From positions 1-46,926 of the forward strand of contig SEEM01000024.1 of the NCBI GenBank assembly GCA_004144595.1: DNA of 46,926 bases, given 5' to 3'. Origin of the DNA: Hyphomicrobiales bacterium (GTDB lineage: Bacteria; Pseudomonadota; Alphaproteobacteria; Rhizobiales; Beijerinckiaceae). The position numbers were made by a program, and so were the translations under genes. Under the pieces are notes generated by a model. It was not told where the DNA came from. It did not search any database and saw nothing but the letters and a program-made list of their open reading frames with translations. How positions within the stretch are numbered: position 1 is the first letter of the stretch; each line of letters opens with the position of its first letter. This document shows positions 26,464-35,106 of the stretch, piece by piece.

Positions 26464-27753
26464 ATGACCCCCGCCGCCATCGGCATCGACTTCGGCACCA
26501 CCAACAGCGTCGTTGCGCTGGCTGGCGCCGACGGCTCGGTCATGACGCGTTCCTTCGCCACCAAGCAGGGCGCGGTCGACGCCTATCGCTCGGCGCTGAT
26601 GTTCTGGCGCGAAGGGCGTCCCCCTCAGACCCGGATCACCCATGTCAGCGGCCCCGATGCCCTCGACATGGCCCTGGGGATGACGACCGAGCATCGCTTC
26701 CTGCAATCGCTCAAGACCCACCTGTCCAGCCGCGCCTTCCAGGAGACCCGGCTCTTCGGCAAGCTCTTCAAATTGGAGGACCTGATCGGCGTCTTCCTCT
26801 CCGATCTCACGTCCGATCTTCCAGGCCATGACATGTTGCCGCTGGTCTCCGGCCGTCCGGTCGTCTTCGCCGGAGAGCGCCCGGACGAGGAACTGGCGGT
26901 CGGCCGCCTGAAGGGCTCCTACGGCAAGGCCGGCATGACCCAGGTCGATTTCGCCTATGAGCCGCTTGGCGCCGCCTACTGGTATGCCCGCCATCTGAAG
27001 ACGCCGCAGACCATGCTGGTCGCCGATTTCGGCGGCGGCACCAGCGACTTCTCGGTGATGCGCTTCGAGCCCGGCCGCAATGGCGGCCTGGAGGCGATCC
27101 CGCTCTCCCATGCCGGTGTCGGCGTAGCGGGCGACACCTTCGACTACCGCATTATCGAACACGCCGTCTCGCCGGCGCTCGGCAAGGGCACGGATTACCG
27201 TTCCTTCGACAAGCTCCTGCCGGTGCCCGCCCATTATCACGCCGCCTTCGCGCAATGGCACAAGCTCTCGCTGATGAAGAGCCGCGAAACCATGGCCGAG
27301 CTCAACGCCCTGATCCGCGAGGCCGTCGAGCCCGGAAAGCTCGAAGACCTCCTCACGGTGATCGAATACGATCTCGGCTACGAGCTCTACCGCGCGGTAT
27401 CCGCTGCCAAGGTCGCGCTTTCCGACAACGAGGCCACGACCCTGAGCTTCAGCCAGATGGGCGTCACCATCGAAAAGCCGATCCGCCGGGCCGATTTCGA
27501 CCGCTGGATCGCAGACGACGTCGGAGCCATTGAAGCTGCACTGGACCGTGCGCTGGCCGAGGCCGGGCTCGGCGGCGAACGTGTCGAAGCGGTCTTCATG
27601 ACCGGTGGCACGTCCTATGTCCCGGCCGTTCGCAGCCTGTTCGACCGCCGCTTCGGTGCCGGCAAGGTGCATATCGGCGATGCCTTCCGCTCCGTCGCCA
27701 GCGGCCTCGCATTGTTGGCGCTCGACCGGGCGCGCGCCTCGGTCGCGGCCTGA
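26464..27753 (+). CDS. Hsp70-family protein lacking the substrate-binding domain (YegD-like)
   Basis: 429 residues, about the length of the Hsp70 ATPase domain alone (DnaK is about 640). Phosphate 1 motif IGIDFGTTNSVVALAG is at residues 6-21; phosphate 2 is VADFGGGTSDFSVM; the adenosine motif MTGGTSYVPAVRSLF is near the C-terminus. The lid and peptide-binding domains are absent, as in YegD. Its client and role are unknown. The start at 26464 follows GAGGAG. Confidence 0.87.
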   Translation: MTPAAIGIDFGTTNSVVALAGADGSVMTRSFATKQGAVDAYRSALMFWREGRPPQTRITHVSGPDALDMALGMTTEHRFLQSLKTHLSSRAFQETRLFGKLFKLEDLIGVFLSDLTSDLPGHDMLPLVSGRPVVFAGERPDEELAVGRLKGSYGKAGMTQVDFAYEPLGAAYWYARHLKTPQTMLVADFGGGTSDFSVMRFEPGRNGGLEAIPLSHAGVGVAGDTFDYRIIEHAVSPALGKGTDYRSFDKLLPVPAHYHAAFAQWHKLSLMKSRETMAELNALIREAVEPGKLEDLLTVIEYDLGYELYRAVSAAKVALSDNEATTLSFSQMGVTIEKPIRRADFDRWIADDVGAIEAALDRALAEAGLGGERVEAVFMTGGTSYVPAVRSLFDRRFGAGKVHIGDAFRSVASGLALLALDRARASVAA

Positions 27754-27824
27754 GGCGCCACCTCCCGCCTTGCCCGGCCCGTCTGGCGGGTCTACATCAC
27801 GGACCCAGTCCCAGGAGCCTCCCG

Positions 27825-28793
27825 ATGTCGTCCGATGCCGATCTGCTCGCAGACCGCCGCAGCCTGCGCCGCAAGCTCACGCTCTGGCGTGTGCTCGCCG
27901 TGCTTGGCGTGATTGTCGCGGCGGTGGTTGCCGGCTTCGCCTGGAGGGGGGACGGTCCCGGCGGCCTGTCCAGCGCCCATATCGCCCGCATCACCATTTC
28001 CGGTTTCATTTCCGGCGATCGGCGAACGCTCGACCTGATCAAGTCGGTCGAGGACAGCAAGGCGGTCTCCGCCGTGGTGCTCCGCGTCGACAGCCCTGGC
28101 GGCACCACCTCCGGCTCCGAAGCTCTGCATACGGCGCTGCGCCAGCTTGCCGCGAAGAAGCCGATGGTCGCGGTCGTCGACGGCGTCGCCGCCTCGGGTG
28201 GCTACATCGCAGCGATGGGAGCCGACCGCATCGTCGCCCGCCAGACCTCGCTGGTCGGTTCGATCGGCGTGCTCTTCCAGTTCCCGAACGTCTCGAACCT
28301 GCTCGACACGGTCGGCATCAAGGTCGAGTCGATCAAGTCGAGCCCGCTCAAGGCGGCGCCGAGCGGATTCGAGCCGACTTCGCCGGAGGCGCGCGAGGCG
28401 CTGCAGCGCGTCGTCAACGACAACTACACCTGGTTCAAGGACATGGTGCGTGACCGCCGCCATCTCGCCGAGGGCGAAGTGACCTCCGTTTCGGACGGTC
28501 GTGTCCATTCCGGCCGCCAGGCGGTCAGTCTGAAGCTTGTCGACCAGATCGGCGGCGAGCCCGAGGCGATCTCCTGGATGGAACGCGAGAAGAGCGTCGC
28601 CAAGGATCTGAAGGTCCGCGACTGGCGCCGGCGCAGCGAATCTTCGTCCTACGGCCTGTGGAGCTTCGCCGAGGCGATGGCGCGCGGCGCCGGTCTCGAC
28701 GCGCTCGCGGCGACGATCGCGCGGGCGGCAGATCAGCCGGTCGGCTTGCGGCTTGACGCGCCCTTGGCGCTCTGGCAGCCTGCTGAAAAGTGA
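27825..28793 (+). CDS. sppA: Signal peptide peptidase, SppA type
   Basis: 322 residues. One N-terminal membrane helix ([18 protein letters not shown], about 25-42), then a short-form SppA domain. The nucleophile serine lies in [20 protein letters not shown], and the general-base lysine is probably in the segment [15 protein letters not shown]. It degrades cleaved signal peptides at the inner membrane. ihfB follows 28 bp later in the same direction, an order common in this group. Confidence 0.93.
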   Translation: MSSDADLLADRRSLRRKLTLWRVLAVLGVIVAAVVAGFAWRGDGPGGLSSAHIARITISGFISGDRRTLDLIKSVEDSKAVSAVVLRVDSPGGTTSGSEALHTALRQLAAKKPMVAVVDGVAASGGYIAAMGADRIVARQTSLVGSIGVLFQFPNVSNLLDTVGIKVESIKSSPLKAAPSGFEPTSPEAREALQRVVNDNYTWFKDMVRDRRHLAEGEVTSVSDGRVHSGRQAVSLKLVDQIGGEPEAISWMEREKSVAKDLKVRDWRRRSESSSYGLWSFAEAMARGAGLDALAATIARAADQPVGLRLDAPLALWQPAEK

Positions 28794-28821
28794 TTTTGAT
28801 ACAAATGGTTATACTCCAGCG

Positions 28822-29106
28822 ATGATTAAATCCGAACTTGTTCAGCGGATCGCCGACCGCAACACTCATCTCTACCAGCGCGATATCGAGAACATCGTCT
28901 CGGCCATTCTGGACGAGGTCGTGAAGGCTCTGGCGCGGGGCGACCGGGTGGAACTGCGCGGCTTCGGCGCCTTCTCGCGCAAGGGCCGCTCGGCTCGCAT
29001 CGGCCGCAATCCCCGTACGGGCGATGCGGTGGAGGTCGAAGAGAAGTTCGTCCCCGTCTTCAAGACGGGCAAGGAGCTGCGGCTGCGCCTCAACGGCAAG
29101 GATTGA
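28822..29106 (+). CDS. ihfB: Integration host factor beta subunit
   Basis: 94 residues starting [13 protein letters not shown]. The DNA-binding beta arm is [30 protein letters not shown], including the proline that intercalates into DNA (RNPRTG). With IhfA it bends DNA sharply at specific sites. The start at 28822 is fixed by the conserved N-terminus. It is followed by a long palindromic repeat. Confidence 0.97.
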   Translation: MIKSELVQRIADRNTHLYQRDIENIVSAILDEVVKALARGDRVELRGFGAFSRKGRSARIGRNPRTGDAVEVEEKFVPVFKTGKELRLRLNGKD

Positions 29107-29140
29107 CCGTAGGCGTTTTTCAGGGCTGGTTTCATCTCCA

Positions 29141-29257
29141 GCCCTCATCCTGGAGAACCGCGAAGCGGCGTCTCGTAGAATGATCCATGAGGCTCCGGTG
29201 GCATCTGGGGCATCCTTCGAGACACAAGCCTATCGGCTTGCTCCTCAGGATGAGGGC
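29141..29257. repeat. 117-bp imperfect palindrome (dispersed intergenic repeat)
   Basis: GCCCTCATCC (29141-29150) is the exact complement of GGATGAGGGC (29248-29257). Inside, GGAGAACCGC and GTCTCGTAGAATGATCC oppose GGCATCCTTCGAGAC and GCTCCTC with mismatches, giving a long branched hairpin. The ATCCTTCGAGAC and CTCATCCT wording is typical of repeats dispersed in Hyphomicrobiales genomes. Confidence 0.7.
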
Positions 29258-29283
29258 TCGCAAATGCAAAGGGTACGAACCCG

Positions 29284-29622
29284 ATGAAGGCCTTTTTCAA
29301 GGCACTGGTGCTGGTTCCCATCGCGCTGGTGATCGTGCTGTTCTCGGTTGCCAATCGCGGCGCGGTGCGCGTCTCGCTCGATCCCTTCAGCCGCGACTTG
29401 CCCATGTTCTCCGTCGAGCTGCCGCTCTTCGCCGTGGTGCTCGCGGCGATCGCCGTCGGCGTGCTCGTCGGCGGCCTGGCCTCCTGGGTCGCGCAGGGCA
29501 AGCACCGCAAGGCGGCGCGCCGCAATCGCCGCGAGGCAGAAGCGCTGCGCTCCCAAACCCAGGCGCTGCGTTCGGCCGTGCCGGACTCCGCGCTGCCGGC
29601 GCTGACCAACGGACGGAATTGA
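29284..29622 (+). CDS. LapA-domain membrane protein
   Basis: 112 residues. Two membrane helices (about 5-21 and 45-68) are joined by VANRGAVRVSLDPFSRDLPMFSVELPLF, the LapA/DUF1049 pattern. The C-terminal cytoplasmic tail is basic and then Ala/Gln-rich (KAARRNRREAEALRSQTQAL), likely a short coiled coil. In E. coli LapA takes part in regulating lipopolysaccharide synthesis; that role here is inference. Its TGA overlaps the ATG of the next gene by one base. Confidence 0.85.
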   Translation: MKAFFKALVLVPIALVIVLFSVANRGAVRVSLDPFSRDLPMFSVELPLFAVVLAAIAVGVLVGGLASWVAQGKHRKAARRNRREAEALRSQTQALRSAVPDSALPALTNGRN

Positions 29623-30569
29623 TGCGACTTTTCGATGGGGCCGAGATCGATGCGGCCCTGAGTTATCCCGGCCTGATCGACAGTCTCGACGACGCGTTCC
29701 GCAGCGAGGTCATTGCGCCCAAGCGCGGCCAGTACGCGATCCAGCGCCCGGACGAGAGCGATGCCATCCTGCTGACCATGCCGGCCTGGAGCGGGCCGGA
29801 CGTCGCCCATCCCTATATCGGCACCAAGATCGTCTCGGTCTTCTTCGGCAACGGCAAGCGCAACCTGCCGGGCGTCATGGGCGCCTATCTCCTGATGGAC
29901 GGCACGAGTGGCAAGCCGCTGGCCGTCATGGACGGCAACCGTTTGACGACATGGCGTACGGCCGCGGCCTCCGCGCTGGCCTCGCGCTATATGTCGAATC
30001 CCGAGTCGAGCCGCATGCTGATGGTGGGGGCTGGGGCGCTCGCGCCCTTCGTCATCAAGGCGCATCGCTCCGTCCGTCCGCTGACAGAGATCGCGATCTG
30101 GGCGCGGCGGCCCGAGGCCGCCGAGGCCACCGTTGTCGAACTGGCGAAGGAGGGCATCGAGGCCCGCGCCACGACCGATCTCGAAGGCGAGGTCCGTACC
30201 GCCGACATCATCTCCTGCGCCACCAACGCGACCGAGCCGCTGATCCACGGCCACTGGCTGAAGCGCGAGGCGCATCTCGATCTGATCGGCGGCTTCACAA
30301 TGCAGATGCGAGAGGCCGATGCGGATGCTTTGCATCGCGCCCGCGTGATCGTCGATTCCAGCAAGGCGATCGACGAGGGCGGCGATGTCGCCGTCGCCAT
30401 CGCCGAAGGCAGCTACAGCGCCGAGAAGGTGGCTGGTACGCTAGCCGATCTCTGCCACGGCCGGATCACCGGCCCGGTCGAGGGTGGCGGCATCACGCTG
30501 TTCAAGTCGGTCGGTGTCGCGCTCGAGGACCTCGCCGCTGCGGTCGCGGTGTGGGAGCACCGCGATTGA
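29622..30569 (+). CDS. Ornithine cyclodeaminase / mu-crystallin family protein
   Basis: 315 residues. GTKIVSVFFGNGKRNLPGVMGAYLLMDG is the substrate-side signature, TTWRTAAASALAS follows, and MLMVGAGALAPFVIKAH is the Rossmann loop. Members are ornithine cyclodeaminases, pyrroline- or piperideine-2-carboxylate reductases or alanine dehydrogenases; the sequence does not tell which. Its ATG overlaps the stop of the LapA-like gene (TGATG), so translation is coupled although the functions seem unrelated. Confidence 0.87.
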   Translation: MRLFDGAEIDAALSYPGLIDSLDDAFRSEVIAPKRGQYAIQRPDESDAILLTMPAWSGPDVAHPYIGTKIVSVFFGNGKRNLPGVMGAYLLMDGTSGKPLAVMDGNRLTTWRTAAASALASRYMSNPESSRMLMVGAGALAPFVIKAHRSVRPLTEIAIWARRPEAAEATVVELAKEGIEARATTDLEGEVRTADIISCATNATEPLIHGHWLKREAHLDLIGGFTMQMREADADALHRARVIVDSSKAIDEGGDVAVAIAEGSYSAEKVAGTLADLCHGRITGPVEGGGITLFKSVGVALEDLAAAVAVWEHRD

Positions 30570-30651
30570 GCTGAAGAGGCCCTGGCTTCAGTCGCCGGGC
30601 CTGCCGCAACCGAGCGGCCTGACGCGACCCGATCGGTTGCGGCCGCTTCGA

Positions 30652-30822
30652 TCAGACGACCCGCGCGCCGCCGATGGCGCCGAGCAGCCACAGGATCAGA
30701 ACGATCACGAGGACGAGGCCGAGAACGCCGCCGAGACCTGCCGTTCCATAGCTGCGATGGCCGTAATAGCCGCCACCTCCCAGGAGGACGATGAGCAGAA
30801 TGATAATGACGAGCGTGGACAT
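30652..30822 (-). CDS. DUF3309-like 56-residue membrane protein
   Basis: A short frame starting MSTLVIIILLIVLLGGGGYYG and ending VLGLVLVIVLILWLLGAIGGARVV. Two hydrophobic helices flank a Gly/Tyr-rich turn (YYGHRSYGTAG). This is the pattern of the tiny DUF3309 proteins common in Alphaproteobacteria. GGGAG lies upstream of the ATG at 30822. Function unknown. Confidence 0.8.
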   Translation of the reverse strand: MSTLVIIILLIVLLGGGGYYGHRSYGTAGLGGVLGLVLVIVLILWLLGAIGGARVV

Positions 30823-30895
30823 GGCAAACTCCCGTAGAGGCGCCCGCTTCGGGCGAGGTCTAGCGGGAAACGCCGGCTAGGAACCCGCGGTTCCC

Positions 30896-30937
30896 CAGAT
30901 CATCGCGCGACCGACAGGTCGCGATAACGATGATCTG
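30896..30937. repeat. Nested perfect inverted repeat (cruciform-forming)
   Basis: Outer arms CAGATCATCG (30896-30905) and CGATGATCTG (30928-30937); inner arms CGCGACC (30906-30912) and GGTCGCG (30917-30923) around loop GACA; a 4-nt ATAA bulge on one side. It lies downstream of the TctC-type gene and upstream of the DUF3309-like gene. No T-run follows, so it is not a standard terminator. Confidence 0.6.
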
Positions 30938-30959
30938 TCGATATGTTGTGGCATCGCCG

Positions 30960-31940
30960 TCAATCGGCCTTGATGCCGACCTCCTTGATCAGGTCGCCCC
31001 ATTTCGTCAGCTCGGAACGAAGGAAGCTGGCGAGTTCCTCCTGAGTCCATCCGCCGGGCTCGGCCGCCAGCGCATCCATCTTCGTCCGAAGGGCCGGGTC
31101 GGCAATGCCCGCCTTGGTATCGGCCTGGATCTTGGCGATGATCGCGGCCGGTGTCCTGGCCGGTGCGAACAGCGCGAACCATGAGGATACGTCGAAGCCC
31201 GGGACGGTATCGGCGATGGGCGGGAATTCCGGCGCTGTCGGCGCGCGCTTCGCCGTAGTCACGCCGAGACCGCGGATCGCGCCGGCCTTCGCCTGTGGCA
31301 GCGCCGAGGTGATGTTGTCGAAGATCAGGTCGACGCGTCCGCCCATCAGGTCCTGGATCGCCTGGGCGGATCCGCGATAGGGGACGTGGACCATCTTCGT
31401 GCCCGTCAGCTTCTGGAAGAGTTCGCCGGACAGGTGCAGCGAGGTGCCGACGCCGGAGGAGGCATAGGTGAGCTTGCCGGGATTGGCCTTGGCATAGGCG
31501 ACGAGTTCCGCGACATCCTTCACCGGCAGGTCGTTGCGGACCACCAGCAGATTGGGCACGAGCGCGACCATGGTGATCGGCGCGAAGTCCTTGATCGGGT
31601 CGTAGTTGATCTTCGAATAGAGATGCTGGTTCGTCGCGAGCCCGACAGAGACGATCAGCAGGGTGTCGCCGTTGGGTTCGGCCTTGGCGACGGCCTCCGT
31701 CCCGATATTGCTGCCGGCGCCGGGCCGGTTCTCGACGACGATGCTCGTACCCCAACTCTGGCTGAGCTTGTCGGCGATCAGGCGGCCCAGCACGTCGGTC
31801 GCGCCGCCGGGCGTGAACGGCACCACGAGCTTGATCAGCCGGCCTTGCGGCCAGGGCTGTTGGGCTATGCCGGCCGAGGGCGCCGCGAGCAGGGCGCTGG
31901 TGCCGGCGAGAAGCGCGCGGCGGTCGATCGTGACGGTCAT
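30960..31940 (-). CDS. Tripartite tricarboxylate transporter receptor, Bug/TctC family
   Basis: 326 residues. The signal MTVTIDRRALLAGTSALLAAPSAGIAQ has an RR pair and is possibly Tat-dependent. The mature protein has the Bug hallmarks KLVVPFTPGGATDVLGR, NRPGAGSNIGTEAVAKAEPNGDTLL, and VPYRGSAQAIQDLMGGRVDL. Such periplasmic receptors bind carboxylates or amides. No TctA/TctB membrane genes lie nearby; orphan receptors are common in this family. The start at 31940 is set by the signal peptide. Confidence 0.9.
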   Translation of the reverse strand: MTVTIDRRALLAGTSALLAAPSAGIAQQPWPQGRLIKLVVPFTPGGATDVLGRLIADKLSQSWGTSIVVENRPGAGSNIGTEAVAKAEPNGDTLLIVSVGLATNQHLYSKINYDPIKDFAPITMVALVPNLLVVRNDLPVKDVAELVAYAKANPGKLTYASSGVGTSLHLSGELFQKLTGTKMVHVPYRGSAQAIQDLMGGRVDLIFDNITSALPQAKAGAIRGLGVTTAKRAPTAPEFPPIADTVPGFDVSSWFALFAPARTPAAIIAKIQADTKAGIADPALRTKMDALAAEPGGWTQEELASFLRSELTKWGDLIKEVGIKAD

Positions 31941-32058
31941 CCTGATCCTCCCTGAAGGGCGCGTCTTGCGTCGCCGTTGCTCAAGGCTGCAATTCGCCGC
32001 GCCGCTTGTCCAGCTATCGTGCTTGACCGCCATGGCCGGTCGCGGCGATTCTCCGCGG

Positions 32059-32997
32059 ATGCGCACCATCGTTCGAATCGCAGGTCTCCTCGCCCCGCTC
32101 GCCCTCCTGCCGGGGACTGGCCATGCCCAGTCGACCGCGGATCAGGAGGCGAAGACCCGCGCCGCCAATATCGCGGCCTGGCCCGATGCCGCCCGTTCGC
32201 TCTTCGGCCAGAAGACCGGGCCTGCGAGCATGCAGGCCCGCGCCATCGGCTCCTACGCGCGCGGCTGCCTCGCCGGTGCCGAGGCGCTGCCGGTCGACGG
32301 GCCGAGCTGGCAGGTCATGCGGCTCAACCGCAACCGCAACTGGGGCCATCCCGCCCTGATCGATTACCTGGAGAAACTCGCCCGCGACGTGCCGCGCATC
32401 ACGGGCTGGGCCGGACTGCTGGTCGGCGACATGTCGCAGCCGCGTGGCGGGCCGATGCTGACCGGCCATGCCTCGCACCAGATCGGGCTCGATGCCGATG
32501 TCTGGCTGACGCCGATGCCGCGCGGTCGGCTCGACCGTGAGCAGCGTGAGAACATGTCGGCGGTCAACATGGCCCGTTCCGATTGGCGCGATATCGATCC
32601 CCGCAACTGGACCCCCGCCCATACCAGGCTGATCCGCACCGTCGCGGCCGAGCCCAAGGTCGAGCGCATTTTCGTCAACCCCGCGCTCAAGGTCGCGCTC
32701 TGCCGCGAGGCCGGCGCCGACAAGAGCTGGCTGGAGAAGGTGCGCCCGATCTGGGGCCACAATTATCATTTCCATATCCGGCTGGCCTGTCCGGCCGGCA
32801 TGGCGAGCTGCCAGGGGCAGGAGCCGCCGAATTTCGGCGATGGCTGCGGGGCGGAGCTCAGCGGCTGGGTCGAGCGCCAGCACAACGCGATCTTCAATCC
32901 GCCCAAGCCGAAGCCGGGCCCGAAGCCCAAGCCAAAGCCGCCGATGTCGCTCGACGCGCTGCCGCCGGAATGCCGGCAGGTGCTGGTCTCGCGCTGA
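32059..32997 (+). CDS. mepA: Penicillin-insensitive murein endopeptidase
   Basis: 312 residues. Signal peptide to about residue 24 (GHAQ). LAS-type zinc motifs: GHASHQIGLDADVW (His and Asp ligands) and the C-terminal HNYHFHIRLACP. It cleaves D-Ala-meso-DAP cross-links in the periplasm. The C-terminus carries a Pro-Lys repeat (KPKPGPKPKPKPP) before the last 20 residues. The start is uncertain: 32032 would add nine residues, and neither has a clear Shine-Dalgarno. It is convergent with an extensin-like gene that has a similar metal-site pattern. Confidence 0.92.
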   Translation: MRTIVRIAGLLAPLALLPGTGHAQSTADQEAKTRAANIAAWPDAARSLFGQKTGPASMQARAIGSYARGCLAGAEALPVDGPSWQVMRLNRNRNWGHPALIDYLEKLARDVPRITGWAGLLVGDMSQPRGGPMLTGHASHQIGLDADVWLTPMPRGRLDREQRENMSAVNMARSDWRDIDPRNWTPAHTRLIRTVAAEPKVERIFVNPALKVALCREAGADKSWLEKVRPIWGHNYHFHIRLACPAGMASCQGQEPPNFGDGCGAELSGWVERQHNAIFNPPKPKPGPKPKPKPPMSLDALPPECRQVLVSR

Positions 32998-33073
32998 GCG
33001 GTCGGCCTGGATTGCCGTCATGCCCGGGATTGCCCCGAGCATGGCGCCCGCCCGAGACTGTCGAGCGGCTGGA

Positions 33074-34219
33074 TCAACGCCGCGGCGGCGCTCGGCCGGA
33101 GCTGTAGGCGAAGGGGTCGTGCCGCGGCGTGATCATCGGCTGGGCCTGGTCCTCGCCCTCCATGTCGACGACGCCCGTCCCGCCCTCGTCGCCGAGAACG
33201 GCTTCCTCCGTCGGCGGCACGGCGCCCGGCAACGTCAGCGGGCCGCGGTTTTCGCTTGGCAGCGGCTGCGGTTGGAAGTTCCCCTGCCGCTGGCGCGCGT
33301 CGTACTGCTCCAGGAAGCGCTGCTGCGCATCGAGCCCTTGAGCCTGGCCCCGAGCGTAGCTCGCGACAGGATACCCGCCCTGGACTGCGCCGGGCGGCCG
33401 CATGCCGTCGCTGGGCTGGCGCAGCAATCCGCCGCCCGCCACCATCGGCCCGGCCGGCGGCGCAGAACCGCGCGGCAGTGGCTGAGCCATCGAATAGGGG
33501 CGTGTCGGGTCCGGCGGGGGCAGGTTGTAGTTGGGCGTGTACTTGATCACCGGCTTGCAGATGTGCCTGCCCTTCGAGTGCCGGGCCAGGTCGATATGGA
33601 AATGGTCGTAATGCATCGGATCGGCGCCGGGGCCGAGCACCGTCGAGAAATGCTGGCAGGCGCCGACGAAGACCTCGCGCAGGAAGTTCTGCTCCTCGGG
33701 CGAGCCGCGCCAGCCATCCTTGACGGTGACCACGCGATTGTCGTTGAGCCGGAAGGAGAAGACGTCGACGGCATTGCCGAAGGCATGCTCCGAGGTGCGC
33801 GACGTGGCCGTGCCATTATTCATCGCCCGGCAGGAATAGGAGCCGGCCCGCAATTCGATGACCTGCGCGCCCAGTATGTTCATCGCCGCCGGCTGCACCA
33901 CCTCCGCCAGCCATTTGTCGGTGGTCGCCACGACGGGGCAGGAGAGGGTGGCCGAGCTGGTCAGTCCGATCCCGCCGTTGGAGAAAGCCGAGACCTTGAG
34001 CGGCTGCTGCATGCCGCAGGTCCCCGGTCCGTCGATCGCCTTGCCGCGAAGGCTGACATAGGACGAGACCTGCACCTGACGCGAGGCCATGCAGGCGGCT
34101 TCCGCCTGGTCGCGCCAGGCGGCGCGTTGAGGCTTCTGGAATTTGCCGCAGCCCGCGAGGCCGGCTGCGCCGGCGATGCCGAGTGCGATGAGGGCGAGAT
34201 GAGCGCGTCGCATGACCAT
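33074..34219 (-). CDS. Extensin-like C-terminal domain lipoprotein
   Basis: 381 residues. A lipobox LAGC near residue 24 marks a lipoprotein. The central domain (about 40-240) is of the Extensin_C type, with SEHAFGNAVDVFSF and HYDHFHIDLARH, which resemble the His/Asp and HxH zinc ligands of LAS peptidases; CGMQQPLKV and other cysteines are conserved in the family. The last 140 residues are a Pro/Gln/Gly-rich, low-complexity tail. A peptidoglycan role is likely but inferred. Start 34213 (MRRAHLAL) is an alternative. Confidence 0.85.
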   Translation of the reverse strand: MVMRRAHLALIALGIAGAAGLAGCGKFQKPQRAAWRDQAEAACMASRQVQVSSYVSLRGKAIDGPGTCGMQQPLKVSAFSNGGIGLTSSATLSCPVVATTDKWLAEVVQPAAMNILGAQVIELRAGSYSCRAMNNGTATSRTSEHAFGNAVDVFSFRLNDNRVVTVKDGWRGSPEEQNFLREVFVGACQHFSTVLGPGADPMHYDHFHIDLARHSKGRHICKPVIKYTPNYNLPPPDPTRPYSMAQPLPRGSAPPAGPMVAGGGLLRQPSDGMRPPGAVQGGYPVASYARGQAQGLDAQQRFLEQYDARQRQGNFQPQPLPSENRGPLTLPGAVPPTEEAVLGDEGGTGVVDMEGEDQAQPMITPRHDPFAYSSGRAPPRR

Positions 34220-34610
34220 TCAAATGCGAACCGCTTGGTGAACGGTTTCTCAACCGACTGCGCTCCGGCTGCCACAGGCGGATTAACTTTGGCGCCGTGG
34301 TGAATCGCTCCTTAACGCCCCGCTTCCGGTCAGGACGACGGCGAATTTCACAACATCGACCGGTCATTGAGATCTAGACAAGATCAGGGCGCGGGCGCGC
34401 AGGTGGAACGGTGGCGAAGCTGTGGCAAGCCATTGAACAAGCCTCGCGACGAAATTTCGCAGCCAGAACTATCCCCAAATCTAATCAATGGTTTAATCCT
34501 TGATTAAGGACGAATGACCCTCTGCCCCAGCCTCGCCACGATGCCGCCCCCTTGCGGCCTGCGTCAGTTCTGGTAGCTTCCACGACAGGTCAATGACACA
34601 GGAGGGTGTG
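34220..34610. other. Intergenic region with CtrA-like site
   Basis: 391 bp. Apart from the TTAA-N7-TTAA site near 34500, no gene or RNA structure is recognised. It holds the promoters of the extensin-like gene (leftward) and of the 27-residue peptide gene (rightward). Confidence 0.5.
34493..34507. promoter_or_regulatory. Candidate CtrA binding site (TTAA-N7-TTAA)
   Basis: TTAATCCTTGATTAA matches the TTAA-N7-TTAA consensus of the alphaproteobacterial cell-cycle regulator CtrA exactly. It lies about 104 bp before the small peptide gene and 274 bp before the extensin-like gene. Confidence 0.45.
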
Positions 34611-34694
34611 ATGAGCGTCACGCTACGTCTCGACCGATTGATCATGGGTGCGGCCTTCGTTTTCATGATGGCGATCGTTCTGGGAGCGTTCTGA
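34611..34694 (+). CDS. 27-residue membrane peptide
   Basis: ATG at 34611 after a strong AGGAGGG (8 nt) encodes MSVTLRLDRLIMGAAFVFMM and ends AIVLGAF. A basic N-terminus is followed by one hydrophobic helix, so it would be a single-span inner-membrane peptide. A perfect terminator follows 47 bp later, which makes a discrete transcription unit likely. No family is recognised. Confidence 0.6.
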   Translation: MSVTLRLDRLIMGAAFVFMMAIVLGAF

Positions 34695-34741
34695 CAAGGC
34701 GTCAGTCTCGAAGTCGCTAGGACCACAAGGGCAATGAAAAC

Positions 34742-34776
34742 AACGCCGCCGGGACGAATTCCCGGCGGCGTTTCTG
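34742..34776. terminator. Intrinsic terminator
   Basis: AACGCCGCCGGGA (34742-34754), loop CGAAT, TCCCGGCGGCGTT (34760-34772): a 13-bp perfect stem followed by TCTGTT. On the other strand AAAACAACG precedes it, giving a T-rich end for the convergent gene as well. Confidence 0.88.
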
Positions 34777-34806
34777 TTGGATCGGGCAGCTTCGTTTCTG
34801 GAGCGA

Positions 34807-35106
34807 TCAGCTTTCCGGGCAGGCGGTGTCCGTCAACTGCCAGGACATCATGTTGACCACACGCCCGCAGGCCGCGACCCGCGGCCCTTGCGTTGTCTTG
34901 ATGCAGGACATCGAGCCCTCGGCGATCTTGCGGCCGTCATTCCAGCAGAAGCAGAGCGGCTCCGGCGCCTGGGCGACGCGCGGCTTGTCCAGTGCGATGG
35001 CAGGCTCGCCGGCCGCTGCAGCCTCGCTGAGCAGGAACAGAACGGCGAGCGCGAGCATCCAGCTCAGCACGCGGTGTCGGTGAGGCCTCGGTCCGGATCC
35101 GATCAT
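34807..35106 (-). CDS. Small secreted cysteine-containing protein
   Basis: 99 residues from MIGSGPRPHRHRVLS. A basic stretch and hydrophobic core (VLSWMLALAVLFLLSEAAAAG) form a signal peptide. The mature part has five cysteines (LCFCW, SCIK, AACGR, TACPE). No family is recognised. The start at 35106 follows GGGAGAGCGCC; a longer frame from 35169 adds polar residues ahead of the signal. Shares the bidirectional terminator at its end. Confidence 0.65.
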   Translation of the reverse strand: MIGSGPRPHRHRVLSWMLALAVLFLLSEAAAAGEPAIALDKPRVAQAPEPLCFCWNDGRKIAEGSMSCIKTTQGPRVAACGRVVNMMSWQLTDTACPES

